A stretch of DNA of 64,000 nucleotides from Stictocephala bisonia (GCA_035578905.1 JAQJVL010000688.1:62001-126000), one strand, 5' to 3'; numbered from the stretch's first letter, positions 49,701 through 62,274 are shown. The notes: generated from the letters alone by a model not told the origin. Numbers and translations: made by a program.

Positions 49701-52700
49701 GTTACGACAGTCAATGTCTTGGTGGTACATCACAACAAGACTCGGTACATGTAGGAATATATCAACATTAGTTGAGTAGGTAATAACCAAGTTACGACAG
49801 TCAATGTCTTGTTGGTACATCACAACAAGACTCGGTACATGTAGGAATATATCAACATTAGTTGAGTAGGTAATAACCAAGTTACGACAGTCAGTGTCTT
49901 TATGGTACATCACAACAAGACTCGGTACATGTAGGAATATATCAACATTAGTTGAGTAGGTAATAACCAAGTTACGACAGTCAATGTCTTGGTGGTACAT
50001 CACAACAAGACTCGGTACATGTAGGAATATATCAACATTAGTTGAGTAGGTAATAACCAAGTTACGACAGTCAATGTCTTGGTGGTACATCACAACAAGA
50101 CTCGGTACATGTAGGAATATATCAACATTAGTTGAGTAGGTAATAACCAAGTTACGACAGTCAATGTCTTGGTGGTACATCACAACAAGACTCGGTACAT
50201 GTAGGAATATATCAACATTAGTTGAGTAGGTAATAACCAAGTTACGACAGTCAATGTCTTGGTGGTACATCACAACAAGACTCGGTACATGTAGGAATAT
50301 ATCAACATTAGTTGAGTAGGTAATAACCAAGTTACGACAGTCAATGTCTTGGTGGTACATCACAACAAGACTCGGTACATGTAGGAATATATCAACATTA
50401 GTTGAGTAGGTAATAACCAAGTTACGACAGTCAATGTCTTGGTGGTACATCACCACAAGACTCGGTACATGTAGGAATATATCAACATTAGTTGAGTAGG
50501 TAATAACCAAGCTACGACAGTCAATGTCTTGGTGGTACATCACAACAAGACTAGGTACATGTAGGAATATATCAACATAAGTTGAGTAGGTAATAACCAA
50601 GTTACGACAGTCAGTGTATTGGTGGTACATCACAACAAGACTCGGTACATGTAGGATTATATCAACATTAGTTGAGTAGGTAATAACCAAGTTACGACAG
50701 TCGATGTCTTGGTGGTACATCACAACAAGACTCGGTACATGTAGGAATATATCAACATTAGTTGAGTAGGTAATATACAAGTTACGACAGTCAATGCCTA
50801 GGTGGTACATCACAACACGACTAGGTACATGTAGGATTATATCAACATTAGTTGAGTAGGTAATAACCAAGTTACGACAGTCAATGTTTTAGTGGTACAT
50901 CACAACAAGACTAGGTACATGTAGAAATATATCAACATTAGTTGAGTAGGTAATAACCAAGTTACGACAGTCAATGTCTTGGTGGTACATCACAACAAGA
51001 CTAGGTACATGTAGGAATATATCAACATTAGTTGAGTAGGTAATAACCAAGTTACGACAGTCAATGTCTTGGTGGTACATCACAACAAGACTAGGTACAT
51101 GTAGGAATATATCAACATTAGTTGAGTAGGTAAGAACCAAGTTACGTCAGTCAATGTCTTGGTGGTACATCACAACAAGACTAGGTACATGTAGGAATAT
51201 ATCAACATTAGTTGAGTAGGTAATATCCAAGTTACGACAGTCAATGTCTTGGTGGTACATCACAACAAGACTAGGTACATGTAGGAATATATCAACATTA
51301 GTTGAGTAGGTAATATACAAGTTACGACAGTCAATGTCTTGGTGGTACATCACAACAAGACTCGGTACATGCAGGAATATATCAACATTAGTTGAGTAGG
51401 TAATATCCAAGGTACGACAGTCAATGTCTTGGTGGTACATCACAACAAGACTAGGTACATGTAGGAATATATCAACATTAGTTGAGTAGGTAATAACCAA
51501 GTTACGATAGTCAATGTCTTGGTGGTACATCACAACAAGACTCGGTACATGCAGGAATATATCAACATTAGTTGAGTAGGTAATATCCAAGTTACGACAG
51601 TCAATGTCTTGGTGGTACATCACAACAAGACTCGGTACATGCAGGAATATATCAACATTAGTTGAGTAGGTAAGAACCAAGTTACGTCAGTCAATGTCTT
51701 GGTGGTACATCACAACAAGACTAGGTACATGTAGGAATATATCAACATTAGTTGAGTAGGTAATATCCAAGTTACGACAGTCAATGTCTTGGTGGTACAT
51801 CACAACAAGACTAGGTACATGTAGGAATATATCAACATTAGTTGAGTAGGTAATAACCAAGTTACGACAGTCAATGTCTAGGTGGTACATCACAACAAGA
51901 CTAGGTACATGTAGGAATATATCAACATTAGTTGAGTAGGTAATAACCAAGTTACGACAGTCAATGTCTTGGTGGTACATCACAACAAGACTAGGTACAT
52001 GTAGGAATATATCAACATTAGTTGAGTAGGTAATAACCAAGTTACGACAGTCAATGTCTTGGTGGTACATCACTACAAGACTAGGTACATGTAGGATTAT
52101 ATCAACATTAGTTGAGTAGGTAATAACCAAGTTACGACAGTCAATGTTTTAGTTGTACATCACAACAAGACTAGGTACATGTAGGAATATATCAACATTA
52201 GTTGAGTAGGTAATAACCAAGTTACGACAGTCAATGTCTTGGTGGTACATCACAACAGGACTAGGTACATGTAGGAATATATCAACATTAGTTGAGTAGG
52301 TAATAACCAAGTTACGACAGTCAATGTCTTGGTGGTACATCACAACAAGACTAGGTACATGTAGGAATATATCAACATTAGTTGAGTAGGTAATAACCAA
52401 GTTACGACAGTCAATGTCTTGGTGGTACATCACAACAAGACTAGGTACACGTAGGAATATATCAACATTAGTTGAGTCGGTAATAACCAAGTTACGACAG
52501 TCAATGTCTTGGTGGTACATCACAACAAGACTAGGTACATGTAGGAATATATCAACATTAGTTGAGTAGGTAATAACCAAGTTACGACAGTCAATGTCTG
52601 GGTGGTACATCACAACAAGACTAGGTACATGTAGGAATATATCAACATTAGTTGAGTAGGTAATAACCAAGTTACGACAGTCAATGTCTTGGTGGTACAT

Positions 52701-52932
52701 CACAACAAGACTAGGTACATGTAGGAATATATCAACATTAGTTGAGTCGGTAATAACCAAGTTACGACAGTCAATGTCTTGGTGGTACATCACAACAAGA
52801 CTAGGTACATGTAGGAATATATCAACATTAGTTGAGTAGGTAATAACCAAGTTACGACAGTCAATGTCTTGGTGGTACATCACAACAAGACTAGGTACAT
52901 GTAGGAATATATCAACATTAGTTGAGTAGGTT
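46720..52932. repeat. 90-bp satellite, array 2 (about 69 copies)
   Basis: Same monomer as array 1. Local higher-order structure is visible: the rare GGAATAGATCAACATTGG variant occurs at about 48224 and 48854 (630 bp, seven monomers) with the same alternation of CAACATTCGG and AAGACTCGG before it; TAAGAACCAAGTTACGTCAG occurs at 51131 and 51671 (540 bp, six monomers). The right part (from about 50900) has nearly all units with GACTAGG instead of GACTCGG. Irregular units with small gaps lie at 47225-47280 and 47750-47815. The minus frame is open for up to 1010 codons (47838-50870), again a consequence of the 90-bp period. Confidence 0.99.
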
Positions 52933-53107
52933 AGTAACCTTATTTACTTAGTTGTGGCAGGTATTATGATCCTTGAAGTAAATTGAGTATTTGTTTACTT
53001 CTTTAAAATGCCTTCGAATGTTAAGTCAGTAATATTATAGTTACATTCACACGTAATTTTACTATTGATAAACAACAAAAAAGAATGAATTTGATTACTT
53101 ATTGCAT
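52933..53107. other. Right flank of array 2
   Basis: The satellite ends abruptly at GTTGAGTAGGTTAGTAACC. Nothing recognised before the next SINE-like copy. Confidence 0.6.
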
Positions 53108-53494
53108 AGTGTTTGGGGGAATGTAGACGATAGGTTCAATGATCGGCCCTCTTAATACCGGCACGGCGTCCACTCAGTGATTGCCATCGACGTGGACACT
53201 ACTAGAGAAGTCTGGAGTGTCCATGTTGGATGGTAGTCAAGGTTCGGAAGTTGAGTAGGGAAGAGAACTGACTGTCAGACTTGTCAGTTAGCTGAAAATT
53301 AGACCAAAACTACGTGGTTCAGATTCCATGTAAAGCTGCAGGTCCCATAGTTGCCCTGGATATTTGGCTATTAATAAATAGTCCTTTCTGAGCTAAGTCG
53401 AACTCAGATAGTAACAATGACTACACTCGTTAATCTGCACTCATCACACTCATTCAACCCTCATATTCGCCCTACTATCGGCGTCTTAAAAATG
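53108..53494 (+). mobile_element. SINE-like element, copy 3 (5' truncated)
   Basis: Starts within the family at AGTGTTTGGGGGAATGTAG (the A-box part is missing), keeps the B-box-like GGTTCAATGATCGG, the ACTACTAGAGAAGTCTGGAG block and the 3' end ATCGGCGTCTTAAAAATGAG. Same subfamily as the minus copy at 22745-23180. Confidence 0.85.
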
Positions 53495-55254
53495 AGTAAT
53501 TGATAAAGAGCTAACAGAATTTTTCTTTAGATATTTGTTGTTAACCTCTTCGTTTGTTCGTGTTTTGTATTATTGGGTAACGCTGTTATTGTATTTTATG
53601 TGCCCCCATTTAAAAGTTAGTGAAGACTACAGTTATTTTGTTAGTCAGTTCATTGTAGCTCCAGGATTTTTAGTAATATATATTACACACTATAATATAT
53701 TATTAGTAAATTTTGCAGATTTAATTGATTTAAAAAATGTTTCCATCCCTTAGTCATTTGTGTAATTATGTGAACAAAGACTTGTCCAACATCATATAAG
53801 GAAAAAACACTAAAACATACTTTAATCACATGTATGCCATGCCTTTTGTGTGATGTTATTTTTAATGATTGTCTTTTTGTGTGATATTATTATTAATGAT
53901 TGTCTTTTTTCTGGGTTCAGTTGCATTTTAAGTGGTTTTCATGTTGTTATTACCACTTTGTAGTTTTACTTTGATTTAGCATTTTTAGGAAATGTATCAT
54001 GTCATTTCTTGACCTGCGTAGCTGTATTATTCTTTTATGTTATATAAAGTTACTTAGAATAATTTAATTTTTTCATTCTGATCGCAGAGTCAGAATAGTA
54101 ATCTATAACCATCGTACTTACAATAATGGTGGCACATGTTCAGACTTTCCACCGTAGGGTTTAACAAGTTATTTGTGATTCATACAAGTCATTAATACAG
54201 TTCAATATGATTGATAGGGGATAGCTCGTATTAATACCATAACTGCTCAAAATAAAGCCTAATTTTGATTTAATATATGGTATAATAAAATACTGTTTAA
54301 AGTCGTTTTCCTTAAAATCACATAGGCTACTTTTTATTTTAAAAATTCGTTGATTCAACTATTAACAAATATTTTGTTTCAACAAAATTATTATTTGTTC
54401 AAAAAATTAATAACAGTATATAAAATAAATTTAATGGAACTATTTTGTTCATTATTGCAATTTTGTTTGGTTTAAAAACAGTGTTTATAACTTAGAGTAT
54501 ATTACTACATTATCTTACATAATGATGACCTCTTATGTAAGATAATGTAGTACTTTAGTCTGGTTTAGATAATATTTAAAACGCTAATGCTATTGGTCTG
54601 TAGATTATTTTTAGCACAAGCTCTATATTATTATGTATGTTACTAAGCATGATTATATATTTTGCAACCAAGCATTATTAGTCGTGTGATTATTTCCTGA
54701 ATTATAAACTATTTCAAAACTGCAATATTGTTATAGAGAAAATTAGATTAATGAACATATATTAAAATGATAACATTTACTTCCTATTGTCTACAATGTA
54801 TGATGTGAGTAAATGCCGAAGATGTAATGGAATACATTTTTGCGAGAGACACACCATTAAGCTGTCAGGAATTGTCAATCTTACAACAAGAGAACGTCAC
54901 ACATTGTTAGTACAGGATACGTAAAACTAGGATACATGAGAAAAATACTGAAAAACATCTGTTAGATGTTATAAATAGATAAAAAGCTGTTATTTTTCAG
55001 ACCTTAAAAGATAAACAAGCTTTTAAAATTGGAGGTATTTTAGAAATTTTACAAAATATATTGCAGTTGTTAATATAATTTTTTGTGTATAAAACTTTTA
55101 ATAAATATTTCTATATATAGTTTGTTTTTCAGCAAAGATTTAGTCCAGACACATCATCATTGAAATTAATTTGTTGGATAAGTAAAATAATATATTTTTG
55201 AGTTGTAATGTTTATAATAGATGCATACAATGATAGATAAGACAAAGTGTCTAT
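53495..55254. other. AT-rich non-coding DNA
   Basis: No gene recognised. Contains the perfect hairpin listed at 54503-54552. Confidence 0.6.
54503..54552. repeat. Perfect 20-bp-arm hairpin
   Basis: TACTACATTATCTTACATAA (54503-54522), a 10-base loop TGATGACCTC, then the exact reverse complement (54533-54552). Could be a very small fold-back element, a replication-born inverted repeat, or a transcribed hairpin; sequence alone does not decide. Confidence 0.95.
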
Positions 55255-55633
55255 TAAGATATATTCCACGGAGTGTCTATAACGATGTAGACGACTGGTA
55301 ACGGTGCCTATAACGACTGGATAGAGTGCCTATAACGATTGATATGACTTAGGGTTTATAACATTGTTTACGATGGAGTGCCTATAACGATGTATATGAC
55401 TAAGGGTATATAACGTAGTTTACGATGGAGTAGCTATAAAGATGGGTAAGACAGTGCCTGTAAAGGTGTATGTGATGTAGTGACCATAACGATGTATACC
55501 ATGGAGTGTTTATAAAGATGTATATGACGTAGTGCCCATAACGATGTATACCATGGAGTGCCTATAAAGATGTATATGACGGAGTGCGCATAACGATGGA
55601 TATGACTGAGGATATATAACGTAGTTTACGATG
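55255..55633. repeat. 26-bp minisatellite, left part
   Basis: Units of the type GTGCCTATAACGATGTATAC + GATGGA, 26 bp, strongly diverged between neighbours. The array is split by a SINE-like insertion at 55634-55924. Confidence 0.9.
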
Positions 55634-55924
55634 CAGTGGACACTACTAGAGAAGTCTGGGGTGTCCATGTTGGGTGGTAATCATTGTGCGGATGTTGTGT
55701 GGGGGAGATAACTGAGTATCAGGCTTGTCAATTAGCTAAAAATCAGACCAGCACTGCGTGGTTAGGATTCCACTTAAAGCTGTAGGTCTCTTAGTTGCCC
55801 TGGCTGTTGGGCTATTAATAAATTTCCTGAGGAACAGTTGAACTCAGATTGTAACCAGACTACAGTCATCCACACTCATCCTACACTCATATAACCATTC
55901 ATATTCGCCTTAAAATACCAACAA
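55634..55924 (+). mobile_element. SINE-like element, copy 4, inside the 26-bp array
   Basis: Begins at GTGGACACTACTAGAGAAG (5' truncated) and ends at CCTTAAAATACCAACAA. Close to copy 1 at 15718-16008 in sequence and in the ACTCATCCACACTCATCC 3' block, so these two form one subfamily. The flanks on both sides are 26-bp repeat units, so the insertion is younger than the array. A target-site duplication could not be seen with certainty. Confidence 0.88.
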
Positions 55925-56512
55925 CGCCCATAACGATGTATGCGATGGAGTGCCTATAACGATATAGATATGACTAAGGGTGTATAACGTAGTTTACGAT
56001 GAAGTGCCTATAAATATGGACATGGCAGTGCCTGTAAAGATGTTTGTGGCGTAGTGACCATAACGATGTATACCATGGAGTGCGTATAAAGATGTATATG
56101 ACGGAGTGCACATAATGATGTATACGATGAAGTGCCTATAACGATGGATATGACTAAGGGTATATAACGTAGTTTACGATGGAGTGTCCATAACGATGTA
56201 TACGACGAAATATCCATGACGATGTACACAACGGAGTGTCCATAACGATGTATACCATGGCGTGCCCATTACCATGTATACAATGGAGTGTCCACAACAA
56301 TGTATACGACGGAGTGTCCATAACGTTGTATACCATGGAGTGTCCATAACGTTGTATACCACGGAGTGTCCATAATGATGTATACCACGGAATTTCCATA
56401 ACGATGTATACCACGGAGTGTCTATAACGTTGTATACCACGGAGAGTCCATAACGATGTATACCATGGAGTATCCATAACGATATATACCATAGAGTGCC
56501 CATAAAGATTCA
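55925..56512. repeat. 26-bp minisatellite, right part
   Basis: Units such as GTGTCCATAACGATGTATAC + CACGGA; TGTCC/TTTCC words at 56341, 56367 and 56393 give the 26-bp period. GTATAC and CCATGG palindromes recur. The minus frames 56154-56513 and 56174-56503 show the same peptide period of 26 residues in two frames, so they are not genes. Confidence 0.95.
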
Positions 56513-58427
56513 TTTAAAAAAAACATTGATGTTTCGCTTTTACGGGTAATGACTGAGTCAGGTCAATAATAAATGTTTTTTAATGGTTTTATATATAATA
56601 AAACACATAAAAACCTCTTGTTACTACTTTCAGTGCTTTTAGACTACAAATATTTTAAGCATTAAATATGTTTAGTAATGAAAAAAAAACTCAGAAGGAT
56701 CTGTGTTCATTGTAGGTTTTAATTTTTGTGGTTTTATTTATTGAATTCTTTACAGTAAATGTATTTTCTTTCTTTCAACAGTAGAGTTTGCAAAAATATT
56801 TGAAACATAAAAAAATTTCATCTCTTGCTGTATATATCTCTTGTTGATATAAAAGAGGAAACAAAAATGATCTGAGTCGGGAAAATATTAATAAATGATC
56901 AGTCCTGATCAAATAACATATGTCCATTGTATAATTATAAGTAATGGTTGACAGGATCTGTGATATTACAGTTTTTAATTCAATTAACAGTTACAAAATC
57001 ATTGTCACGAATAAAAATTGATGTTTGAAATTTTGAAACAATTTAATCTTGACAAAAAGACAAGAAAGGAATTTATACATTAAAATAGATTTTCCACCTC
57101 ACATTTCATATTTTAAATGAACCACGATAGATTCAATTTAGTAATAATTTATCTTTACTTTAATCAAGAAAATATTAAAACACTTCCACCCAGCTGTAGA
57201 TCGTATATTTATGTTAAATGTACGTGTATTAATTATTTTAAGTCTTGACTATAACTATGTCGTTATGTACAATCCTGTTGCGAATGACAAAATAATCCAT
57301 TAACAACAAACTTAGATATTATTTTTTTATACGTCTGAATTGAATGGTTAATTTCATAAACATTTAGAGAATATATTAGTTAAATTATTTAGTAAATTAG
57401 TAGTAGTAAGATACTAGTAGTGACTATTTCTATACTACTGTGATGTAACATAGTTTTCTCCGTAATACTTACTTTAATTGGTATTTTTATTAATCGATAA
57501 GCTTGTCTTGGCTTGTAATTTCTATATGCAATCTGCATTTACAATGAATGACTACAAAATAAACTAAAAAAAACACAATATTCTATAAAATTAATATGTA
57601 GATAAAACGACATAAACAAAAATTAGTATTCAAATAATAGAGTTGGTTGACTTAATTTGAGGAACAATAGCATTTATATGTCAATATATGTTCAATTATG
57701 TACATTGATTATTTTTTTAAGGAAACCTCATAAAGATTTAACAAAATTAAATCTCTATCAGAAAACAGAGAAAGCAAATAAGTTCAGATCTATTACTATA
57801 TAAGGTTAGGAGAATATAAAGACCACACAATTTTCCTGAACAAAACAGTACGTTGAAGATAACGCCAACAGCGATCTCCTTCGTCAAAACTTCCTGTGTA
57901 CTCCCACCATCAAATTTCCTACCTACATATCTCCTTATCTTACAAAAGTTAGGTTATGTTCCTTTCTTGAGGGAAAACATTGCTGTTGTACAAACATAGC
58001 CACTTTAACGTCTCTTAGACACATTTTTGCATTATCTACTGTTATTGAACTGTCTCTCCCTTTTCCTCTCCGGGCTTGTAATGAGGAGATGGTTCAGGTT
58101 TTGTACTTTAAGTGGGCGAAATTACACTAAAGCGAAATAAAGTGCACCATTTAAATATTTAATGGATACTGGGGTTGGAAATAATTTAACTAGCATAAGC
58201 TTCATTCAATATTTGTGTTGTGTTAAATATCAGTATATAAAATATTTATTTATTTTTACTTTATGAATAAGAATGATTTGTCGTTTACTCTTATTCTTTT
58301 TTGTAGTAAGAAAAGTGACTAAACTATAATGTTGAATACACATAGATTCATTTATCATTGTTTGTAATACAGATTATAGTAACTTGTAACTGATACATTA
58401 TTGTTGCAAACCATTTTAGGGAAAGCT
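56513..58427. other. AT-rich non-coding DNA
   Basis: No gene or repeat recognised. A slightly GC-richer patch at 57850-58090 shows no motif in any frame. Confidence 0.55.
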
Positions 58428-58888
58428 CCTCTCCTGGTCGGCCCTTAACTGAGCGAAGTGACCTGAGTCAAGTAGCCTGGGTGCCTGAACTGAGCGAAGC
58501 ACTCCAGGGAGCCCCCAGAGACGTGCCTTAACTGAGTGAACCGGCGGCCCTCTTTGACTATGAACATTCACATAGCATATTCCACTTTTAAACATAATAG
58601 AATCTTACACAAATATACAAAATAAAATTCCCCAAGGTTAGGTTAGGTTAGGTTAGCTGAGAACTCTCACTACATACCATGGGGTAGCGCGTGCCGGAGC
58701 CAGGTGGTTGACCGCCTCTGGTATGCGGGTGGGATATGATGCTACATAAACAAGAACATTCCTTGTCCCGACAACTCGCATATACCTAAACTGGAATTCG
58801 CTCAATTAAGGCACGTTTTTGGGGGCCCTTCGAGGGCTTTCGCTCAATTAAGGTAATCTTCGCTCAGTTAATGGGCGACCCCTCTCCT
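58428..58888. mobile_element. MITE with terminal inverted repeats and 8-bp target duplication
   Basis: Element 58436-58880 (445 bp), flanked on both sides by CCTCTCCT (58428-58435 and 58881-58888). Termini are GGTCGGCCCTTAACTGAGCG at the left and, read inward from the right, GGTCGCCCATTAACTGAGCG. Three copies of a TTAACTGAGCGAA-like word lie in each end, in opposite orientation (left near 58444, 58488, 58527; right near 58796, 58838, 58858), which look like transposase-binding subterminal repeats. No coding capacity. An 8-bp duplication fits hAT, P or Merlin type transposons; the terminal bases are not the usual hAT ones, so the superfamily stays open. Confidence 0.9.
58636..58655 (+). repeat. 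Telomere-like (GGTTA)4 run inside the MITE
   Basis: Four exact GGTTA units near the middle of the MITE, at the junction between an AT-rich and a GC-rich half. Confidence 0.95.
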
Positions 58889-59402
58889 ATCTCTGTTAGC
58901 CGTTGCGTGTCAGGTCACCTTATTGCTTGACCAATCGGAAAGCCCCTAGAAAGTGTAATTTTCTATATGGAGCTAAAAGTTTCCTGCATGAAGGTTGCAA
59001 CCCTCCCAGATCACGCATCTGGAAACTCCTGGGTGGCAGTGGCACCTTATTAAAATACGGTCTCTAGTCGATTAGGAAATGCTAGTATTAGTCTACAGTC
59101 TGGGGTGGAAGTACTTACCGGGAGAAGTTCAAGGAAAGCGGTAGATATTGAATGAAAATTAAACTAGTTAGCGTTAAGTGATTATAATATCTCTATGTAA
59201 GAGTGGGTGATTTTCAAGTGCTTAAATAGGGCTTAATAATTTATATTGTTAAATATCTCCTCGTTTTGGGTGAATTGATTATTTATTGTTTTTATACGAT
59301 ATTATTAGGGTATCTCAGATTTTAATCTCTTATTCATAACCCTGTATATGAATAATAACAGTACTTATAAAATGTCATATGATAAAATAAATGTTTCTTT
59401 AT
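58889..59402. other. Non-coding spacer
   Basis: Contains a short palindrome CCAGAT-CACGC-ATCTGG near 59010 in a GC-richer patch. No gene recognised. Confidence 0.55.
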
Positions 59403-61213
59403 TCAAGTGTTCTATCCGTAACATAGGAGGGATATAAGATAACTGGTCCCCTAATTCGTTTCCATCATTACAAACTCATAACAGAGATAGAAGATAATTT
59501 AACTGTTCTCCAGAATCGTCTCCATAATTACAAACCCATAAAAGAAAAGGGATATGAGTTAACTGGTCACCAGAATGTTCTCCATCATTAAAAATTCGTA
59601 GCAGAGAAGAAAGATTAAATAATCACCTAAATCGTTACCATCATTACAAACTCATAACAAAGAAAGGAGAAGTTAACACTGCTCACCTCAATAGTCTCTA
59701 TCATTACAAACCCATAACAGAGAAAGGAGAAGATACCACTGGTCATCTCAATCGTCTCTATCATTACAAACCCATAACAGAGAAAGGAGAAGTTAACACT
59801 GGTCACCTCAATCGTCTCTATCATTACAAACTTATAACAGAGAAAGGAGAAGATACCACTGGTCATCATAATCGTCTATATCATTACAAACCCATAACAG
59901 AGAAAGGAGAAGTTAACACTGGTCACCTCAATAGTCTCTATCATTACAAACCCGTAACAGAGCAAGGAGAAGTTAACACTGGTCACCTCAATCATCTCTA
60001 TCATTACAAACCTATAACAGAGAAAGGAGTAGTTCTGGTCTACTCAATAATCTCTATCATTACAAACTCATAACAGAGAAAGGAGAAGTTAACACTGGTC
60101 ACCTCAATCGTCTCTATCATTACAAACCCATAACAGAGAAAGGAGTAGTTAACACTGGTCACCTCAATCGTCTCCATCATTACAAACTCATAACAGAGAA
60201 AGGAGAAGATACCACTGGTCATCTCAATCGTCTCTATCATTACAAACCCATAACAGAGAAAGGAGAAGTTAACACTGGTCACCTCAATCGTCTCTATCAT
60301 TACAAACTTATAACAGAGAAAGGAGAAGATACCACTGGTCATCATAATCGTCTATATCATTACAAACCCATAACAGAGAAAGGAGTAGTTATCACTGGTC
60401 TACTCAATAGTCTCTATCATTTCAAACCCGTAACAGAGAAAGGAGAAGTTAACACTGGTCATCTCAATCGTCTCTATCATTACAAACCAATAACAGAGAA
60501 AGGAGTAGTTAGCACTGGTCACCTCAATCGTCTCTATCATTACAAACTCATAACAGAGAAAGGAGAAGATACCACTGGTCATCTCAATCGTCTCTATCAT
60601 TACAAACTCATATCAGAGAAAGGAGAAGATAACACTGGTCACCTCAACTGTCTCTATCATTACAAACCCATAACAGAGAAAGGAGAAGTTACCCCTGGTC
60701 ATCTCAATCGTCTCTATCATTACAAACTCATAACAGAGAAAGGAGAAGTTAACACTGGTCATCTCAATCGTCTCTACCATTACAAACTCATAACAGAGAA
60801 AGGAGAAGTTACCACTGGTCATCTCAATCGTCTATATCATTACAAACTCATAAAAGAGAAAGGAGAAGATAACACTGGTCACCTCAACTGTCTCTATCAT
60901 TACAAACCCATAACAGAGAAAGGAGAAGTTACCCCTGGTCATCTCAATCGTCTCTATCATTACAAACTCATAACAGAGAAAGGAGAAGTTAACACTGGTC
61001 ATCTCAATCGTCTCTATCATTACAAACTCATAACAGAGAAAGGAGAAGTTAACACTGGTCACCTCAATCGTCTCTATCATTAGAAATTCATTACAGAGAA
61101 AAGAGAAGTTAACACTGGTCACCTCAATCGTCTCCATCATTACAAACTCATAACAGAGAAAGGAGAAGGTACCACTGGTCATCTCAATCGTCTCCTACAT
61201 TTCAAACCCATAC
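59403..61213. repeat. 60-bp tandem array (about 30 copies)
   Basis: Unit starting TCATTACAAACTCATAACAG, followed by AGAAAGGAGAAGTTAACACT, 60 bp, nearly invariant in length; one unit near 60030-60050 is shorter. Variants alternate between GAAGTTAACACTGGTCACC and GAAGATACCACTGGTCATC, suggesting a two-unit higher-order pattern in parts. Left-edge units (59403-59640) are the most diverged. Minus frames of 66-116 codons are open because 60 is divisible by three. Confidence 0.98.
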
Positions 61214-61384
61214 CATGGCCGACTTTATTTGGTAAACCTAGTAGACACTAGGTAGTATGCCAAGCAAGTGTCATTCCAAGAAAAGCGGTTGCTGGAGTGT
61301 TAAATGGATTTCAAGAAAGTAAAAGCTGAAGGTTCTCAGTTAGCCCCCATTTTGTCGTAACACATCTTAAAAAGGATCAGCTGA

Positions 61385-61545
61385 TAACCCCCGGCTGTTC
61401 ATTCGTCATTGGGCTATTATTTAATGATACTTACTAAGGAATAGTCGACCTTAATTTATAACAATGACTACATTCGATCATCTACACTCATCACACTCAT
61501 TCGAAATGTATGTTCGTCCTTATCTTAACGATCGGCGTCTGAAGA
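61385..61545 (+). mobile_element. SINE-like element, copy 5 (3' part)
   Basis: From about CATTGGGCTATTATTTAATG to TTAACGATCGGCGTCTGAAG, matching the 3' third of the family (ATGACTACATTCGATCATCT, CACTCATCACACTCATTCGA). The upstream DNA to 61214 may hold older, unrecognisable parts of it. Subfamily as copies 2 and 3. Confidence 0.75.
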
Positions 61546-62274
61546 TTAAATAAATCAAAAAGTACATTTCAGAGTCAGGGAGTGGGATTACCTGTGATTG
61601 CCAAATAAATGCAACATAGTTATTTGGTAGGTTAAAGCACGTAGTTTATTAATTAATAAATATTCATATATTAGAACGATGCTATAGAATTAATTTTAAT
61701 TGTTTACCTTGTTCATTTAGATGATTTAATAGTAAGTTGCTTTGATTTAATCATTCATAATTTGTCCATTCATTCTTGAAAAAAGTCATATATTCTAAAC
61801 TTATGTGTAAACATAGTTTGTAAGGTTTTTTCTTGCAAGTTTACTCATACGATTGTTTGATTTATAGATAACAGGAATTCAGTGAGTCCAACACTGAAAG
61901 TTATTCCTTCATAACTTGGTTATTATCAAAGTTTGGTCTGGGTTAAGTCCTTCACTCATCTTGTGTACGCTGACCTCGCCTTCACTCGCCGAGTGTATAT
62001 TTTATTACCATACCTGTGCGTTCGATATGCATTTTTTTCAATATTTACACATACGAATCATAAATACGTCGTACTAAACTATTCACCTCGTTGCACAGTT
62101 TTTGTCACGTCTGTAGTTAGTTGATTTTTTTTGTTTAAAGTCACTATATTCCACACCGTAAAACGTATAAACATTTATTTGCAGCTTAATTGATCATATT
62201 ACTTAGGTTTTTCGTAACCACTTACACAAGTAAAAATATTACCAAAAGGTGGGGAGCGTCATTTTTAAAACCAG
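61546..62274. other. AT-rich non-coding DNA
   Basis: Nothing recognised. Confidence 0.55.

Noticed and set aside
47838..50870. 1010-codon open frame on the minus strand
   Set aside because: It is the 90-bp satellite read in a period of 30 codons. Another minus frame is also open for long stretches, amino-acid-changing variants are common and frames end where array units have small gaps. No start context or domain.
58636..58655. Former chromosome end or fusion point
   Set aside because: Only four telomere units, and they lie inside a MITE with intact ends.
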